DNA of 64,000 nucleotides from Bacillus luti (GTDB lineage: Bacteria > Bacillota > Bacilli > Bacillales > Bacillaceae_G): contig NZ_MACI01000057.1 in the NCBI RefSeq assembly GCF_001884105.1, positions 1-64,000 of the forward strand, written 5' to 3'. The translations under genes were made by a program, and so were the position numbers. Under the pieces are notes generated by a model. The model worked only from the letters and a program-made list of their open reading frames with translations. It was not told the origin of the DNA and made no database searches. Positions within the stretch are counted from its first letter, which is position 1. Each line of letters opens with the position of its first letter. Below are positions 29,838 to 38,682 of this stretch, in pieces.

Positions 29838-30053
29838 TTGAGAAGTGGTTTTATTAGGGAAGTTAATAAGGGTAATATTTTACATAAATATGAGTATGCC
29901 TCAGATAAAGAGATGAAAACATATACTGTGTGGGATGCATATCAATCGCTATACGACATACCAAAATGTATAGAGAAAATTATAAATCAATATGAGGAAG
30001 AAAAATTACCCCTCTTGGAATATTTCATATTGAAAACTCCTTTAAATAAATAA
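29838..30053 (+). pseudogene. Short frame after the zinc-ribbon gene; possible remnant
   Basis: A 71-codon open frame starting only at TTG, without a ribosome site, in the same phase as the preceding gene and separated from it by TGA plus one codon. The protein-like part, YEYASDKEMKTYTVWDAYQ, looks coding in composition but matches nothing I know. It ends inside a terminator. It may be a remnant, a read-through extension or chance. Confidence 0.3.
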
Positions 30054-30063
30054 GGGAGTTTTT
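30033..30063 (+). terminator. Rho-independent terminator
   Basis: AAAACTCC pairs with GGGAGTTTT plus a T-run; it ends the zinc-ribbon transcript. Confidence 0.75.
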
Positions 30064-30188
30064 GTCTTTTTTATAACAATAATTACCTTTAATTGTTATA
30101 ATTGGTTATTGATAGGGATTGTTTTATTAACGTCATAATCATAGAAGAAACTAGCTAAATCGTAGGTGAAACCGCAATATAACACAAT

Positions 30189-30217
30189 CGCAACCGTAAG
30201 TTGACAAAGCGCAACCG
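30189..30217. repeat. CGCAACCG direct repeat around TTGACA
   Basis: CGCAACCG at 30189-30196 and 30210-30217, 21 bases apart, with TTGACA (30201-30206) between them. AACCGCA also occurs at 30170-30176. It lies upstream of the XRE regulator gene. The matching -10 (GATAGA, 30224-30229) is weak. Confidence 0.5.
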
Positions 30218-30285
30218 CAGGAAGATAGAGATAGTGGCAATGTTTACATACAATTTAGGTAAGAAAAACAAAGGGGGACACACAT

Positions 30286-31074
30286 ATGGAATTTGGTGAA
30301 AAATTATTTAAATTAAGAAAGGAAAAGGGACTTTCTCAAGAAGCGTTAGCTGAGAAATTAAACACGACAAGGCAAGCAGTTAGTAAATGGGAAAATGGTC
30401 AAGGGTTTCCTGAAACTGAAAAGTTAATAATGATTGGAAATGTATTCGAAGTATCTCTTGATTACTTATTAAAAGAAACTGCTGAACAAAGTAATGAAAA
30501 GGAAAATGGTTATTACGTAAGTAAGGAAATGGCAGAAGGTTATATAGTGTATGGACAAAAAATTTCTAAATATATTGCGTTAGGATTTAGTTTGCTCATT
30601 TTATCTACAATACCGTATTTACTATTTAAAGAAAATGCAACAATGTCTACGTTCCTTGTCATTATTATTGCAGTGCTGGGGATTGGGGCAATGATGGTAC
30701 CTGTAACGATAGAAGAGAGTCGATACAATGTATTGAAAAAAGAAGAACTACTATTTGATCAAAACTTTCTAAAAGAATTGACAAAAAGATATGCGACTAT
30801 AAAAAAGAAATATGCTGCAGTGGTGGTTGTTGGATTTTGTTTCATAGCAGCAGGGGCAATACCGTTTTTATTTGAGAAAAAACGAATCACTTCAGGAGAG
30901 CTAGTGCAGTATTATCCTTACTGTGTTGTACTTATTGCTATTGGATTCTATCTTTTTGTTCGTGTTTTAGGAGTGTTAGAGACGTATCGGATTTTAGTAG
31001 AAAATAAAGAATATAGTAATCGTTTTATTTTTAAATTGAAAAAGAAAGTAAGAGAAAAGGTGGATAGTTTATAA
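30286..31074 (+). CDS. XRE family regulator with membrane domain
   Basis: 262 residues. Residues 7-61 form a Cro/C1-type helix-turn-helix (LRKEKGLSQEALAEKLNTTRQAVSKWENGQ, DYLLKE). After a linker there are four hydrophobic helices (about 96-114, 119-139, 183-203, 213-233), arranged as two hairpins. Membrane-bound XRE regulators of this type are common in the B. cereus group; the signal is unknown. AAAGGGGG supports the start. The gene is monocistronic. Confidence 0.85.
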   Translation: MEFGEKLFKLRKEKGLSQEALAEKLNTTRQAVSKWENGQGFPETEKLIMIGNVFEVSLDYLLKETAEQSNEKENGYYVSKEMAEGYIVYGQKISKYIALGFSLLILSTIPYLLFKENATMSTFLVIIIAVLGIGAMMVPVTIEESRYNVLKKEELLFDQNFLKELTKRYATIKKKYAAVVVVGFCFIAAGAIPFLFEKKRITSGELVQYYPYCVVLIAIGFYLFVRVLGVLETYRILVENKEYSNRFIFKLKKKVREKVDSL

Positions 31075-31080
31075 AAAATA

Positions 31081-31122
31081 AAAAACATGTTTCGGATCAG
31101 TGTATTCAAAACATGTTTTTTT
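31081..31122 (+). terminator. Rho-independent terminator
   Basis: AAAAACATGTTT pairs with AAACATGTTTTT and a T-run after the XRE gene. Confidence 0.85.
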
Positions 31123-31194
31123 TATTGAGCTGAATTATTTCCAAAGAAATAATTCAGAAAATACTGAAAAATATCGTAAATATTTGTTGAAGTC

Positions 31195-31226
31195 TGTTAT
31201 AATATATTAAAATGAAAACGCTTTAA
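31195..31226 (+). promoter_or_regulatory. Promoter and catabolite-response element of the acyl-CoA ligase gene
   Basis: An extended -10, TGT-TATAAT (31195-31203), is followed by TGAAAACGCTTTAA (31213-31226), which fits the cre consensus TGWAANCGNTNWCA at 13 of 14 positions. The cre would cover the start of the transcript. Confidence 0.65.
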
Positions 31227-31244
31227 AGGGAGGATGTAACCAAT

Positions 31245-32858
31245 ATGATGATGAATGTACCTCTAACAATTAGTTCTATGATGGAAAGAGCAGAAAAGTT
31301 ATTCCCGAAGAAAGAAATCGTTTCTCGCACACATGATACCATTACGACATTAACGTATAAGCAGCTAGGAGAAAGGACGAGAAGACTCTCTAGTGCGTTA
31401 AAAAAGCTTGGGATTAAGGAAGGCGAACGTGTAGGTACGTTAGCGTGGAATCATCATCGACATGTGGAAGCGTATTTTGCTATTCCTGGTATTGCTTCCG
31501 TTTTACACACAATTAATATTCGTTTATCTCCTCAACATATTTCATACATTATTCAGCATGCGGAAGATCGAATTTTACTTATTGATGAAGATCTCGTACC
31601 ACTCGTTGAAAGTATTCAATCCGAATTATCAACTGTACAAGCCTACATTGTTATGACTGATAAAGATGAGCTCCCAAAAACTACACTTCAGCCTGTATAT
31701 CATTATGAGAAACTTTTAGAAGAAGGCGACGCAAATTTCCAATTTGTACAAGATATTGATGAAAACACACCTGCTGGTATGTGTTATACGTCAGCGACTA
31801 CAGGAAACCCAAAAGGTGTTGTATATACACATCGAAGTACTGTATTACACTGTATGGCACTTGGTTTAGCTGATACAGCTGCTTTATCGGAAAGCGATGC
31901 GGCGATGGCAATTGTACCGATGTTTCATGTGAATGCTTGGGGACTTCCTTTCGCAGCTACTTGGTTTGGATCAAAACAAGTTCTTCCAGGGCCGATGTTT
32001 AATCCGAAAATTTTATTAGAAATGATCCAATCTGAAAAAGTAACGATAGCTGCAGGTGTGCCGACAATTTGGCTCGGTGTATTACAAGAGTTAGAAAATA
32101 ATAGTTACGATTTATCTAGTATGACGAGAATTTTATGCGGTGGTGCAGCTGCGCCGAAAAGTGTTATTAAAGCATTTGAACAAAAACATAATGTTCCTTT
32201 CATACATGCATATGGAATGACTGAAACGAGCCCGCTCGTAACACTTGCACGTTTAAAAAGTTATGAAACAGAATTGTCGTATGAAGAGCAATTAGAAATC
32301 CGTTCAAAACAAGGATATCTTGTACCAGGTGTAGAGATGAAAGTAGTCGGTACAAATGGTGAAGTGAAGTGGGACGGTACAGAGATGGGAGAGCTATGTT
32401 TACGAGCGCCATGGATCGCTGAAAGCTATTATAACGATGAGCGTACTGTCGAAGGTTTTCGTGATGGTTGGTTATATACAGGAGATGTCGTTACGGTTGA
32501 TGAGGAAGGTTGCGTGAAAATTGTTGACCGTACGAAAGATGTTATTAAAAGCGGTGGAGAATGGATTTCCTCGGTTGATCTTGAAAATGCATTAATGGCA
32601 CATGATGCTATATTTGAAGCGGCTGTTGTTGCAATTCCTCATCCGCAGTGGCAAGAGCGACCAGTTGCCTGCGTTGTTCAAAAGAAAAATAGTGCAGTAA
32701 CAAAAGAAGAAATATATGAGTTTTTAAAACCACAGTTTGCGAAGTGGTGGTTACCAGACGATATTGTATTTATGGAAGAAATACCGAAAACATCTGTTGG
32801 AAAGTTTTTAAAACAAGCGCTGCGGAAAGAGCTTGAGCATTTGCATAAAGAAAAATAA
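31245..32858 (+). CDS. Medium/long-chain fatty-acid CoA ligase
   Basis: 537 residues, an AMP-forming acyl-CoA synthetase of the AlkK-like group. It activates a fatty acid to acyl-AMP and then acyl-CoA. Motifs in order: [19 protein letters not shown] (about 179-197, P-loop-like A3), [10 protein letters not shown] (A5), [15 protein letters not shown] (A7), [15 protein letters not shown] (A8) and the catalytic lysine in [13 protein letters not shown] (A10). No signal peptide or membrane anchor. A probable CcpA site suggests use when sugars are scarce. The chain-length preference is not readable. Confidence 0.9.
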   Translation: MMMNVPLTISSMMERAEKLFPKKEIVSRTHDTITTLTYKQLGERTRRLSSALKKLGIKEGERVGTLAWNHHRHVEAYFAIPGIASVLHTINIRLSPQHISYIIQHAEDRILLIDEDLVPLVESIQSELSTVQAYIVMTDKDELPKTTLQPVYHYEKLLEEGDANFQFVQDIDENTPAGMCYTSATTGNPKGVVYTHRSTVLHCMALGLADTAALSESDAAMAIVPMFHVNAWGLPFAATWFGSKQVLPGPMFNPKILLEMIQSEKVTIAAGVPTIWLGVLQELENNSYDLSSMTRILCGGAAAPKSVIKAFEQKHNVPFIHAYGMTETSPLVTLARLKSYETELSYEEQLEIRSKQGYLVPGVEMKVVGTNGEVKWDGTEMGELCLRAPWIAESYYNDERTVEGFRDGWLYTGDVVTVDEEGCVKIVDRTKDVIKSGGEWISSVDLENALMAHDAIFEAAVVAIPHPQWQERPVACVVQKKNSAVTKEEIYEFLKPQFAKWWLPDDIVFMEEIPKTSVGKFLKQALRKELEHLHKEK

Positions 32859-32870
32859 TTGAATCCTCAT

Positions 32871-32901
32871 TTGTAAACTTTCGTTAAAACTAAGTTGACA
32901 A
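32871..32901. promoter_or_regulatory. BirA operator of the yhfUTS operon
   Basis: TTGTAAAC-N15-GTTGACAA, against the Gram-positive BirA box TTGTTAAC-N15-GTTAACAA: 14 of 16 arm positions and the exact spacing. It overlaps the -35 of the bioY promoter. Confidence 0.85.
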
Positions 32902-32923
32902 ACGGGAGGTTGAAAGATAATAT
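32895..32923 (+). promoter_or_regulatory. Promoter of the yhfUTS operon
   Basis: TTGACA (32895-32900), 17 bases, TAATAT (32918-32923). A second, weaker BirA-like site, ATGTTATC-N15-GTTTACAA (32936-32966), lies in the leader. Confidence 0.7.
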
Positions 32924-32981
32924 AATTCTTGTAATATGTTATCTAAATTTTAATTTAAGTTTACAAATGGGAGAAGCAAAC

Positions 32982-33557
32982 ATGAATACAAAAAACTTAG
33001 TTTTCGTCGCTTTATTTAGTGCTATTATGGGAGTGTTAGGATTAATACCTCCGATTGCTCTTTCTATTACACCAGTTCCAATTACATTACAATCACTTGG
33101 TGTTATGCTTGCTGGTGGACTGTTAGGATCACGTCTTGGTGCATTAAGTCAACTTGTTTTCTTGCTTATTGTAGGAGTGGGAGCACCATTACTTGCTGGT
33201 GGACGCGGTGGCCTTGGTGTATTTTTTGGGCCAAGTGCAGGATATTTACTTGGTTATATTGTTGGAGCGTTTGTCATTGGGTATTTAATTGAGCGTTTAC
33301 GTAAAGTTTCTATTATAAAAGTATTATGTATTAATATAATTGGTGGTATTTTCGTAGTTTATGTATTTGGTATCATTGTGCAAGCTTTCGTAATGGATAT
33401 TTCTATATGGCAGACGATGAAAGTAAGTGTTGTATTTTTACCAGGTGATTGCATAAAAGCGATTATAGCAGCAGTTCTTGTAACGAAATTACATCGTTCA
33501 TTGAAACATATTATTACGCCTGCTCTAAAGAGTGGGAAATATACAAATGCGGGATAA
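32982..33557 (+). CDS. bioY: Biotin transporter BioY
   Basis: The substrate-binding membrane subunit of a biotin ECF transporter, called YhfU at the B. subtilis locus. 191 residues with about six helices. PVPITLQSLGVMLAGGLLG (about 27-45) and the GRGGLGVFFGPSAGYLLGY motif (about 74-92) are diagnostic. ATG 32982 follows GGGAGAAG. No ATPase or EcfT gene is adjacent, so it must share the general ECF module or work alone. A BirA box upstream predicts repression by biotin. Confidence 0.95.
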   Translation: MNTKNLVFVALFSAIMGVLGLIPPIALSITPVPITLQSLGVMLAGGLLGSRLGALSQLVFLLIVGVGAPLLAGGRGGLGVFFGPSAGYLLGYIVGAFVIGYLIERLRKVSIIKVLCINIIGGIFVVYVFGIIVQAFVMDISIWQTMKVSVVFLPGDCIKAIIAAVLVTKLHRSLKHIITPALKSGKYTNAG

Positions 33558-33564
33558 GAAAGAG

Positions 33565-33596
33565 AAGAAACACGTTCATTACGTGTTTCTTTTTGT
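33565..33596 (+). terminator. Hairpin between bioY and the ligase gene
   Basis: AAGAAACACGT pairs with ACGTGTTTCTT, then TTTTG. Probably a partial terminator that lowers transcription of the following two genes. Confidence 0.65.
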
Positions 33597-33622
33597 TATT
33601 TTGTAAAGAAAGGACGTCTCAT

Positions 33623-35083
33623 ATGGGGATTACAAAAGAATATAAAAAGCATGCCTCTTTACAAGCAAATAAAATAGCGATAAAGGAAGATAATCGAGTT
33701 TTAACATATAAAGAGTGGTTTGAGTCAGTATGTAAAGTAGTAAACTGGTTGAATGAAAAAGAATCAAAAAATAAAACAATAGCAATTGTATTAGAAAATA
33801 GTATCGAGTTTTTACAACTATTTGCTGGTGCCGCTATGGCCGGATGGGTGTGTGTGCCCTTAGATATAAAATGGAAAAAGGATGAGCTAAAGGAAAGACT
33901 AGCAATCAGTAATCCAGATATGATTATTGCGGAACGATATAAGTTAAATGATATTTCGGATGAAGAAGGAAGGATAATTGAAATTGATAAATGGAAGCAA
34001 ATAATAGAGAACTATCTTCCTACAGAGCACATTGTAGAAAGTGTACAACATGCTCCTTTTTATATGGGATTTACATCAGGATCGACTGGGAAGGCAAAGG
34101 TATTTTTACGTGCACAACAATCGTGGGTTCATAGTTTTGATTGTAATGTACATGACTTTCATATGAAAAAGGAAGATTCTATTTTAATAGCTGGGACGTT
34201 TGTTCACTCTCTTTTCTTATACGGTGCAATAAGTGCATTATATATGGGACAAACCGTACATATTATGAGAAAGTTTATTCCGAATCAAGTGTTAGATAAG
34301 TTAATAACTGAAAATATTTCGGTCATGTATACAGTACCAACAATGCTTGAATCTTTATATAAAGAAAATAGAGTAATAGAAAATGAAATGAAAATTATTT
34401 CGTCAGGAGCGAAGTGGGAAGCTGAAGCGAAAGAAAAAATAAAGAGTATATTTCCTTATGCGAAAAGATATGAATTTTACGGTGCATCTGAACTTAGTTT
34501 TGTAACAACATTAGTCGATGAAGAGAGCAGAAAGCTAAATTCGGTAGGAAAGCCTTGTCACAATGTGCAAGTTCGAATATGTAATGAAGCAGGAGAAATC
34601 GTGCAGACAGGTGATGTAGGAACTATTTATGTGAAAAGTGAGCAGTTTTTTATGGGATACATAATAGATGGAGTTGTAGCCCAGGAGTTGACTACTGAGG
34701 GCTGGATGACAGTGCGAGATGTAGGTTATCAAGATGAAGAAGGATATATATATATTGTTGGTAGAGAGAAGAATATGATTTTATTTGGAGGAATCAATAT
34801 TTATCCAGAGGAAATAGAAAGTGTGTTATATACTCATCCAGCTGTTGAAGAAATTGTTGTAGTTGGTGTGAAAGATAGTTATTGGGGTGAAAAACCTGTC
34901 GCTATCGTAAAAGGCTGTGCTACGAAGCAACAATTAAAGAATTTTTGCTTACAACGATTATCCTCTTTTAAAATACCGAAAGAATGGTATTTTGTTGATG
35001 AAATCCCGTATACAAATAGCGGGAAGATTGCTCGTGTTGCAGCAAAAAGTATGATTGAAAACCGGGAGAAAATATATGAATAG
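33623..35083 (+). CDS. yhfT: Acyl-CoA ligase, YhfT-like
   Basis: 486 residues of the AMP-forming ligase family. FTSGSTGKAKVFLR (about 152-165) is the phosphate loop, YGASELSF (about 289) the aromatic/adenine region, GREKNMILFGGINIYPEEIE the hinge, and the lysine of NSGKIAR (C-terminal) the catalytic A10 residue. Its place between bioY and a thiolase is the same as yhfU-yhfT-yhfS in B. subtilis. Start ATG 33623 is supported by AAGGACG; a frame running back to 33449 overlaps bioY and was not used. Substrate unknown. Confidence 0.87.
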   Translation: MGITKEYKKHASLQANKIAIKEDNRVLTYKEWFESVCKVVNWLNEKESKNKTIAIVLENSIEFLQLFAGAAMAGWVCVPLDIKWKKDELKERLAISNPDMIIAERYKLNDISDEEGRIIEIDKWKQIIENYLPTEHIVESVQHAPFYMGFTSGSTGKAKVFLRAQQSWVHSFDCNVHDFHMKKEDSILIAGTFVHSLFLYGAISALYMGQTVHIMRKFIPNQVLDKLITENISVMYTVPTMLESLYKENRVIENEMKIISSGAKWEAEAKEKIKSIFPYAKRYEFYGASELSFVTTLVDEESRKLNSVGKPCHNVQVRICNEAGEIVQTGDVGTIYVKSEQFFMGYIIDGVVAQELTTEGWMTVRDVGYQDEEGYIYIVGREKNMILFGGINIYPEEIESVLYTHPAVEEIVVVGVKDSYWGEKPVAIVKGCATKQQLKNFCLQRLSSFKIPKEWYFVDEIPYTNSGKIARVAAKSMIENREKIYE

Positions 35084-36167
35084 AGCGGTTATTGTAGAGG
35101 CGAAAAGAACACCTATTGGCAAGAAGAATGGGATGTTAAAAGATTATGAAGTTCAGCAATTGGCAGCACCACTTCTTACGTTTTTAAGTAAAGGAATTGA
35201 GAGAGAAATAGACGATGTTATATTAGGGAATGTCATTGGGCCAGGAGGGAATGTTGCAAGGCTGTCTACATTAGAGGCGGGGCTCGGTTATCATATTCCT
35301 GGTGTAACGATTGATCGGCAATGTGGTGCTGGATTGGAAGCGATTCGCACCGCATGTCATTTCATTCAAGGCGGGGCAGGTAATTGTTATATTGCAGGAG
35401 GAGTAGAGAGTACAAGTACATCACCTTTTCAAAAGAGAGCGCGATTTTCACCAGAAACAACTGGTGATCCTAATATGGGAGTGGCGGCTGAATATGTTGC
35501 AAAGCGTTATAACATAACGCGAGAAATGCAAGACGAGTATGCTTGTCTTAGTTATAAACGAACACTGCAAGCGTTAGAAAAAGGATATATACATGATGAA
35601 ATATTGTCTTTTAATGGATTATTAGATGAATCTATAAGGCGAGAAATGCAGTATGAAAGAATGATTAAAAGAACAAAGCCTGCGTTTTTACAAAGTGGTA
35701 CAGTAACCGCAGGGAATTCATGTGGTGTAAATGATGGGGCATGTGCAGTTCTTGCAATGGAAGAGGGACAAGCCCGAAAATTAGGATACAAGCCTGTACT
35801 TCGTTTCGTTCATAGTGCTGTAGTTGGAGTGGATCCAAATCTTCCGGGAACTGGTCCGATATTTGCGGTGAACAAATTATTAAACGAAATGAATGTAAAA
35901 ATAGAAGACATCGACTACTTTGAAATAAATGAAGCGTTCGCGTCAAAAATTGTGGCTTGTACAAAGGAGTTACAAATTCCATATGAAAAATTAAATGTAA
36001 ATGGAGGTGCAATTGCGCTCGGTCATCCGTACGGTGCATCTGGGGCTATGCTTGTAACGCGCTTGTTTTATCAGGCGAAACGAGAACATATGAAATATGG
36101 AATTGCGACATTAGGAATAGGGGGCGGAATAGGGATGGCGCTATTATTTGAGAAAGTAGAAGACTAG
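35076..36167 (+). CDS. yhfS: Thiolase-fold acetyltransferase, YhfS-like
   Basis: 363 residues, thiolase family. The acylated cysteine is in TIDRQCGAGLEAIR (about 84), the glutamate in EINEAFASK and the histidine in GGAIALGHPYGASGA (about 320). The C-terminal motif reads TLGIGGGIGMA, where ordinary thiolases have a second catalytic cysteine (C-x-GGGxG). Loss of that residue makes normal Claisen or thiolytic chemistry doubtful. It overlaps the ligase gene by 8 bases behind GGGAGAAAA, so the two are coupled. Confidence 0.87.
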   Translation: MNRAVIVEAKRTPIGKKNGMLKDYEVQQLAAPLLTFLSKGIEREIDDVILGNVIGPGGNVARLSTLEAGLGYHIPGVTIDRQCGAGLEAIRTACHFIQGGAGNCYIAGGVESTSTSPFQKRARFSPETTGDPNMGVAAEYVAKRYNITREMQDEYACLSYKRTLQALEKGYIHDEILSFNGLLDESIRREMQYERMIKRTKPAFLQSGTVTAGNSCGVNDGACAVLAMEEGQARKLGYKPVLRFVHSAVVGVDPNLPGTGPIFAVNKLLNEMNVKIEDIDYFEINEAFASKIVACTKELQIPYEKLNVNGGAIALGHPYGASGAMLVTRLFYQAKREHMKYGIATLGIGGGIGMALLFEKVED

Positions 36168-36174
36168 AAAGGAA

Positions 36175-36756
36175 CTAGTTTTCTACTCTTTGAGGAATAT
36201 AAGCGTTGCTACCAGGCTTTGCTTTTATTTCATTCCAAGCAGCTATAGCATCAGCTTTTGATTTTCCTTTATTATTTGGATCTTCGAAAAAGTCGCGAGT
36301 GAAACGATTGTATTCAAACTGCGCGCTGATAGTTGTTTTGTATGTAGAATCTTTTTTTCGTTCATTTTCTTCATACCAAAACGTTATCGCGTCTTCATAT
36401 GTTTTTCCAACATTCTCTTTAAAAAATTTTTGAAGAGCTACTGTAAAGCGGAAGTTTGCTCCAATTTTTTCTTTGAAAAAAGCCCGTACATCTTCGCTAC
36501 AGCGGTGATTGTTAGTAATAATCGTTTGAGGGGAAAGGTCTTTATAAGAGAGAGAAGTTTTACTCGCCTTTTGACCAGAGCTGTTTTTTAATATTTTACC
36601 AGTAGTTAAATAATGTGAGATACGCTCGGTTATTTCGATCTTAGAGCCACTAGCTGGTAACTCATGCTCACGACAAAATGTTTGGAGTTCTGCTTTTAAC
36701 CAATAATAGTTTTGGAAATCTTCAAGTAATATAGATTTTGTTAAAGGTGGACGCAT
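36175..36756 (-). CDS. SAP-domain protein (DUF6434-like)
   Basis: 193 residues. Residues about 15-52 (YYWLKAELQTFCREHELPASGSKIEITERISHYL, split here by helix turns) form a SAP-like helix-extension-helix that often binds DNA. The remainder (about 75-190) has two similar stretches, VRAFFKEKIGANFRF...FWYEENERKK and FNRFTRDFFEDPNNKGKSKADAIAAWNE-like, fitting DUF6434. The ribosome site is weak. It may be DNA-associated; the function is unknown. Confidence 0.75.
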   Translation of the reverse strand: MRPPLTKSILLEDFQNYYWLKAELQTFCREHELPASGSKIEITERISHYLTTGKILKNSSGQKASKTSLSYKDLSPQTIITNNHRCSEDVRAFFKEKIGANFRFTVALQKFFKENVGKTYEDAITFWYEENERKKDSTYKTTISAQFEYNRFTRDFFEDPNNKGKSKADAIAAWNEIKAKPGSNAYIPQRVEN

Positions 36757-36860
36757 GAATGTAACAACTTCTTTCTTCCATAATTTTCTTTAATTATAAA
36801 ACGTACGTTCTTTTTATGGAAGGATTAATTTGTAAATATAACGGGAAGAGGAGATTGCAT

Positions 36861-37304
36861 ATGGAAAATGTAATGCAAGTTCGTGTTACGGGAATTTTAA
36901 TTGAAGATGAAAAGATTTTGTTAGTAAAGCAAAAGGTTGCTAATCGCAATTGGTCTTTACCCGGGGGAAGGGTAGAGAACGGTGAAACGTTAGAAGAAGC
37001 AATGATTCGAGAAATGAGAGAAGAAACAGGGTTAGAAGTTAAAATTAAGAAGCTACTCTATGTTTGTGATAAACCAGATGCTAGTCCATCTTTATTACAT
37101 ATTACGTTTCTGCTTGAAAGGATTGAAGGTGAAATTACGCTACCTTCTAATGAGTTTGATCATAATCCAATTCAAGATGTACAAATGGTACCGATTAAAG
37201 ATTTAAGTCAATATGGTTTTTCGGAAACTTTTATAAAGCTTGTAAATGAAGGGTTTGAAAATGCAGGGAGTTACCAAGGATTGAAACAAAATATTGGCCT
37301 GTAA
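36861..37304 (+). CDS. Nudix hydrolase
   Basis: 147 residues. The Nudix box GGRVENGETLEEAMIREM plus REETGLEV (about 36-58) carries the metal-binding REETG glutamates. Such enzymes hydrolyse nucleoside diphosphates linked to another group. ATG 36861 with AGAGGAG upstream was preferred to the frame from 36816. Substrate unknown. Divergent from the SAP-domain gene. Confidence 0.88.
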   Translation: MENVMQVRVTGILIEDEKILLVKQKVANRNWSLPGGRVENGETLEEAMIREMREETGLEVKIKKLLYVCDKPDASPSLLHITFLLERIEGEITLPSNEFDHNPIQDVQMVPIKDLSQYGFSETFIKLVNEGFENAGSYQGLKQNIGL

Positions 37305-37311
37305 CTATAGA

Positions 37312-37338
37312 GGAAGGACAGCTATTAGCTATCCTTCC
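37312..37338. terminator. Weak convergent hairpin
   Basis: GGAAGGACAGC pairs with GCTATCCTTCC with one mismatch between the Nudix and AlaX-like genes; T-runs are short. Confidence 0.5.
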
Positions 37339-37348
37339 TAAAAGTGTT

Positions 37349-38551
37349 TTATACCGCTGACTGCAAAGAAGAAACAAGTTGATTTAAAAACTCATCCCCG
37401 GTCATAATTGCTTTCCCACCGCCACGAGCACTCTTTTTATTTCCGCCACCTTTTCCTTCAATTGTAGGAAGTGCCTCTTTTAAAAGAGCATTCATATCGA
37501 GCGTGACTGTTTTTCCGCAAGCGAGGATGCATTGTAGTTTCTCATCATTTTCAATGACGAAGTATGTAATGGCGTGCTCTTGTTGTTCTGTAATGATAGC
37601 AGAAAGCTTTGCGATTTCTTGCATAGAACGATTTGTAAATACTTTAGAAATAAGTATGCCAGTATGTATTTCCGCAGGCTGTTGAAGTAGTTCATTTGCC
37701 TCTGCAAATAATAATTGTTCAGTTATTGTTTGCATTGCTTTTTCGTTTTCTTTTTGAGAAGTAAGAAGTTGTGCTACTTTTGCTGGAATATCAATCTCGC
37801 TACTGTTTAATTGTTTAGAAACATCCTTCATAATTTGTTGCTGTTGTCCCATTAGTTTAATTGTGCGCCAACCAGCGATAAATGTTAAGCGGATGCCACC
37901 TTTATTACGCTCCCAATCAAGTACTTGAATAGGACCTACTTCACCTGTATGTCTCGGATGCGTTCCACCACAGCCGTTATAATCAAAGTTTTCGATCATA
38001 ACAACGCGTATATTTTCTGTCATAGTCGGTTCTTTACGAAGAGGTAAAGTTTTTGCTTCTTCTAAGTTCATCCATTTAATAAGAATTGGATGATTTTCAA
38101 AAACAATTTTGTTCGCAATTTGTACAGCTTTTTCAACCGTTTCCGCATGAAGATTTTCTGTTTCTAAATCAATTGTTACTGTTTCTTTACCAAGATGGAA
38201 TCCAATCGTAGGTATGTTAAAGTGGTCCCAAAAAGCAGCAGATAAAATGTGCTGAGCCGCATGTTGCTGCATATGATCAAAACGGCGCTCCCAATTAATT
38301 GTACCTTCTACTTCTTCTGTATGTAATTGTTCTGCAAGGAAGTGGCGAATTTCTCCATCTATCTCTTCTACATTGATTACATCGATGTCATTTAATATGC
38401 CAGTATCATACGGTTGTCCGCCACCTGTCGGATAAAATGCCGTTTCGTTTAAAACAACGTAGAAGTTACCGTCTTTATCATAATCTTGTTTTATAACTTT
38501 AGTAGTAAAGTCTTTTTTATAAGCGTCAGTGTAATATAATTTTTGCTCCAA
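37349..38551 (-). CDS. AlaX-type alanyl-tRNA editing protein (DHHA1-containing)
   Basis: 400 residues. The N-terminal and middle parts match the editing domain of alanyl-tRNA synthetase: FYPTGGGQPYD, HMQQHAAQHILSAAF (zinc histidines) and CGGTHPRHTGEVG (zinc cysteine/histidine). A C-terminal DHHA1-like domain has GKGGGNKKSARGGGKA. It would clear Ser- or Gly-tRNA(Ala). There is no catalytic aminoacylation core. Start TTG 38551 fits AAAGGGGAAAG 5 bases upstream better than ATG 38584. Confidence 0.9.
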   Translation of the reverse strand: MEQKLYYTDAYKKDFTTKVIKQDYDKDGNFYVVLNETAFYPTGGGQPYDTGILNDIDVINVEEIDGEIRHFLAEQLHTEEVEGTINWERRFDHMQQHAAQHILSAAFWDHFNIPTIGFHLGKETVTIDLETENLHAETVEKAVQIANKIVFENHPILIKWMNLEEAKTLPLRKEPTMTENIRVVMIENFDYNGCGGTHPRHTGEVGPIQVLDWERNKGGIRLTFIAGWRTIKLMGQQQQIMKDVSKQLNSSEIDIPAKVAQLLTSQKENEKAMQTITEQLLFAEANELLQQPAEIHTGILISKVFTNRSMQEIAKLSAIITEQQEHAITYFVIENDEKLQCILACGKTVTLDMNALLKEALPTIEGKGGGNKKSARGGGKAIMTGDEFLNQLVSSLQSAV

Positions 38552-38682
38552 TTTTCTTTCCCCTTTCGTGTTCACTAGTTTCATTGTAAAGCAATTGAAA
38601 TTAGTTTCCTAATATTTCAGAAGAAAGAAACTTTTTTTAGAATTTTCTTGCTATAATAAGAAAAAGAAAATGCGGGGGTGGA

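Noticed and set aside
33449-33622. Long overlap of the YhfT frame with bioY
   Set aside because: The frame upstream of ATG 33623 only shadows bioY and the hairpin; AAGGACG marks the real start.
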